Under the pieces are notes generated by a model, which saw only the letters and a list, made by a program, of their open reading frames with translations, ran no database searches and had not been told where the DNA came from. A stretch of 34,821 nucleotides of DNA from Mariniblastus sp. (GTDB lineage Bacteria > Planctomycetota > Planctomycetia > Pirellulales > Pirellulaceae). The stretch is taken from NCBI GenBank assembly GCA_028823415.1, contig JAPKBL010000053.1, forward strand, positions 1 through 34,821, read 5' to 3'. The position numbers and the translations under genes are program-made. This document shows, in pieces, positions 34,094 through 34,821 of this stretch. Positions within the stretch are counted from its first letter, which is position 1. The number at the start of each line of letters is the position of its first letter.

Positions 34094-34821
34094 ATGGTAG
34101 TAGAAAACCGATTGAGTTTTTTAAGAGTGGCAATCATCGCCGCTCTTGTTTCGGTCGCGAACCTAAGCGGTCTCGTAGCGCAGGATGACCCGAAAAGCCC
34201 TGATCTGAAAACTGAACTGGGGGTTCGGCAGCGCCTCGTCGAACGGAAAATGTCTGAATTGGAGACGAAGCTAACTGTAATCGCGGAAAAGCTCCGAGAA
34301 AAAGAACCAGAACGCGCCAAATTACTTGTTGCTGCATATCAGCAATCTAAAGAACGGTTGATCACGAAGAAGATGGCGAAGATTAGTTCGCTACTCGATA
34401 CGGAAAAGTATCAGGAAGCCGATCAATTGCTTGATGAAGTGATACAAAATTTAGAGTCGTTGATTCGCCTTCTAACGCAACAGAAAGATCAAAAGGCATC
34501 GAAAAAGGATCAGGAAAAAATGCTCGAACGCTGGAAACAGCAGATTGAAGAGCGATTGCAGGAGCAAAAAAGTCAGACCAAAGATACCGAGAAGATTGCT
34601 GAGAAAGAAAAGACGATTAAAAATCTGGAAGCCCAGATCAAAAAACTTGAGAACCTGATTGGTAAACAAGCGGAAGTTATTGAAAATACGGATGCAAAAT
34701 CTAATGCTGGCTTGCGGGCGCTCGACGGCGTTGCCGATGAGCAATTCGAAATTCGAAAACAGACAGAGTCACTTAAGAAAGAAATAGCAGGTTCAGAGGA
34801 ATCGGAATCACCAAGTGACGG
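34094..34821 (+). CDS. Secreted coiled-coil protein, truncated by the right edge
   Basis: The frame opens at the ATG at 34094, 7 nt after GAGGAG (34081-34086), and runs without a stop to the window end (242 codons plus two bases), so only the N-terminal part is seen. The start is followed by a signal peptide (VAIIAALVSVANLSGLVAQ, cleavage near residue 29). The rest is a Glu/Lys/Gln/Leu coiled coil beginning about residue 40. Likely periplasmic. It is 66 bp after the DUF4175-like gene and probably the last visible member of the MoxR unit. Confidence 0.8.
   Translation, partial: MVVENRLSFLRVAIIAALVSVANLSGLVAQDDPKSPDLKTELGVRQRLVERKMSELETKLTVIAEKLREKEPERAKLLVAAYQQSKERLITKKMAKISSLLDTEKYQEADQLLDEVIQNLESLIRLLTQQKDQKASKKDQEKMLERWKQQIEERLQEQKSQTKDTEKIAEKEKTIKNLEAQIKKLENLIGKQAEVIENTDAKSNAGLRALDGVADEQFEIRKQTESLKKEIAGSEESESPSD

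Overview
The window looks like a chromosomal segment of a planctomycete (Planctomycetota). The main reasons are a long MoxR/DUF58/BatA-type gene run that also encodes a PQQ-type beta-propeller protein and DUF4175-like coiled-coil membrane proteins, many secreted proteins of unknown function, and frequent GTG/TTG starts with weak ribosome binding sites. Base composition is moderate and fairly even. I see no rRNA, tRNA, CRISPR array, transposase or phage gene.

Layout, left to right. Positions 1-64 hold the apparent 3' end of a + strand gene with a PFGPQ-type repeat. From 80 to 4401, on the - strand, lie a putative zinc metallopeptidase, a DegT-type PLP enzyme and a primary-type sigma-70 factor with a clear rho-independent terminator. 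A 445-bp regulatory gap with two dyads and a direct repeat separates the sigma gene from a + strand housekeeping group: a DnaJ/CbpA-type co-chaperone, rnpA and yidD.

Positions 6748-13916 look like a sugar-acid catabolic locus. A YagF/YjhG-type xylonate dehydratase and a fumarylacetoacetate-hydrolase-fold enzyme lie in one - strand run, and a GntP-family permease is divergent from it. A small lipoprotein and a secreted helical protein sit between the two enzymes. The secreted protein appears to be frameshifted near its 3' end, in a run of six T. Together the enzymes suggest uptake of a pentonate or hexonate and a Weimberg-like double dehydration.

From 13963 there is a 16-bp tandem repeat touching the end of a DUF393/DCC1-like gene, then a three-helix coiled-coil membrane protein. 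A - strand run follows (read from 21481 down to 16677): a von Willebrand A (VWA) membrane protein, a large secreted repeat protein translationally coupled to it, a PIG-L deacetylase and an alpha/beta hydrolase.

A 577-bp divergent intergenic region containing a perfect 17-bp dyad leads into the largest unit, 22059 to the right edge. It encodes a MoxR AAA+ ATPase, a DUF58 protein, a BatA-like VWA/amidotransferase-fold membrane protein, a secreted TPR/PQQ propeller protein, a second VWA/amidotransferase-fold membrane protein, a DUF4175-like membrane protein and a secreted coiled-coil protein cut by the window end. MoxR ATPases commonly work with VWA proteins as a remodelling or assembly chaperone pair. 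Here the ATPase and DUF58 protein would be cytoplasmic and the rest of the products sit in or beyond the inner membrane, so the whole looks like an envelope-associated machine of unknown substrate. The divergent VWA operon and the paralogous coiled-coil protein at 14843 may belong to the same system.
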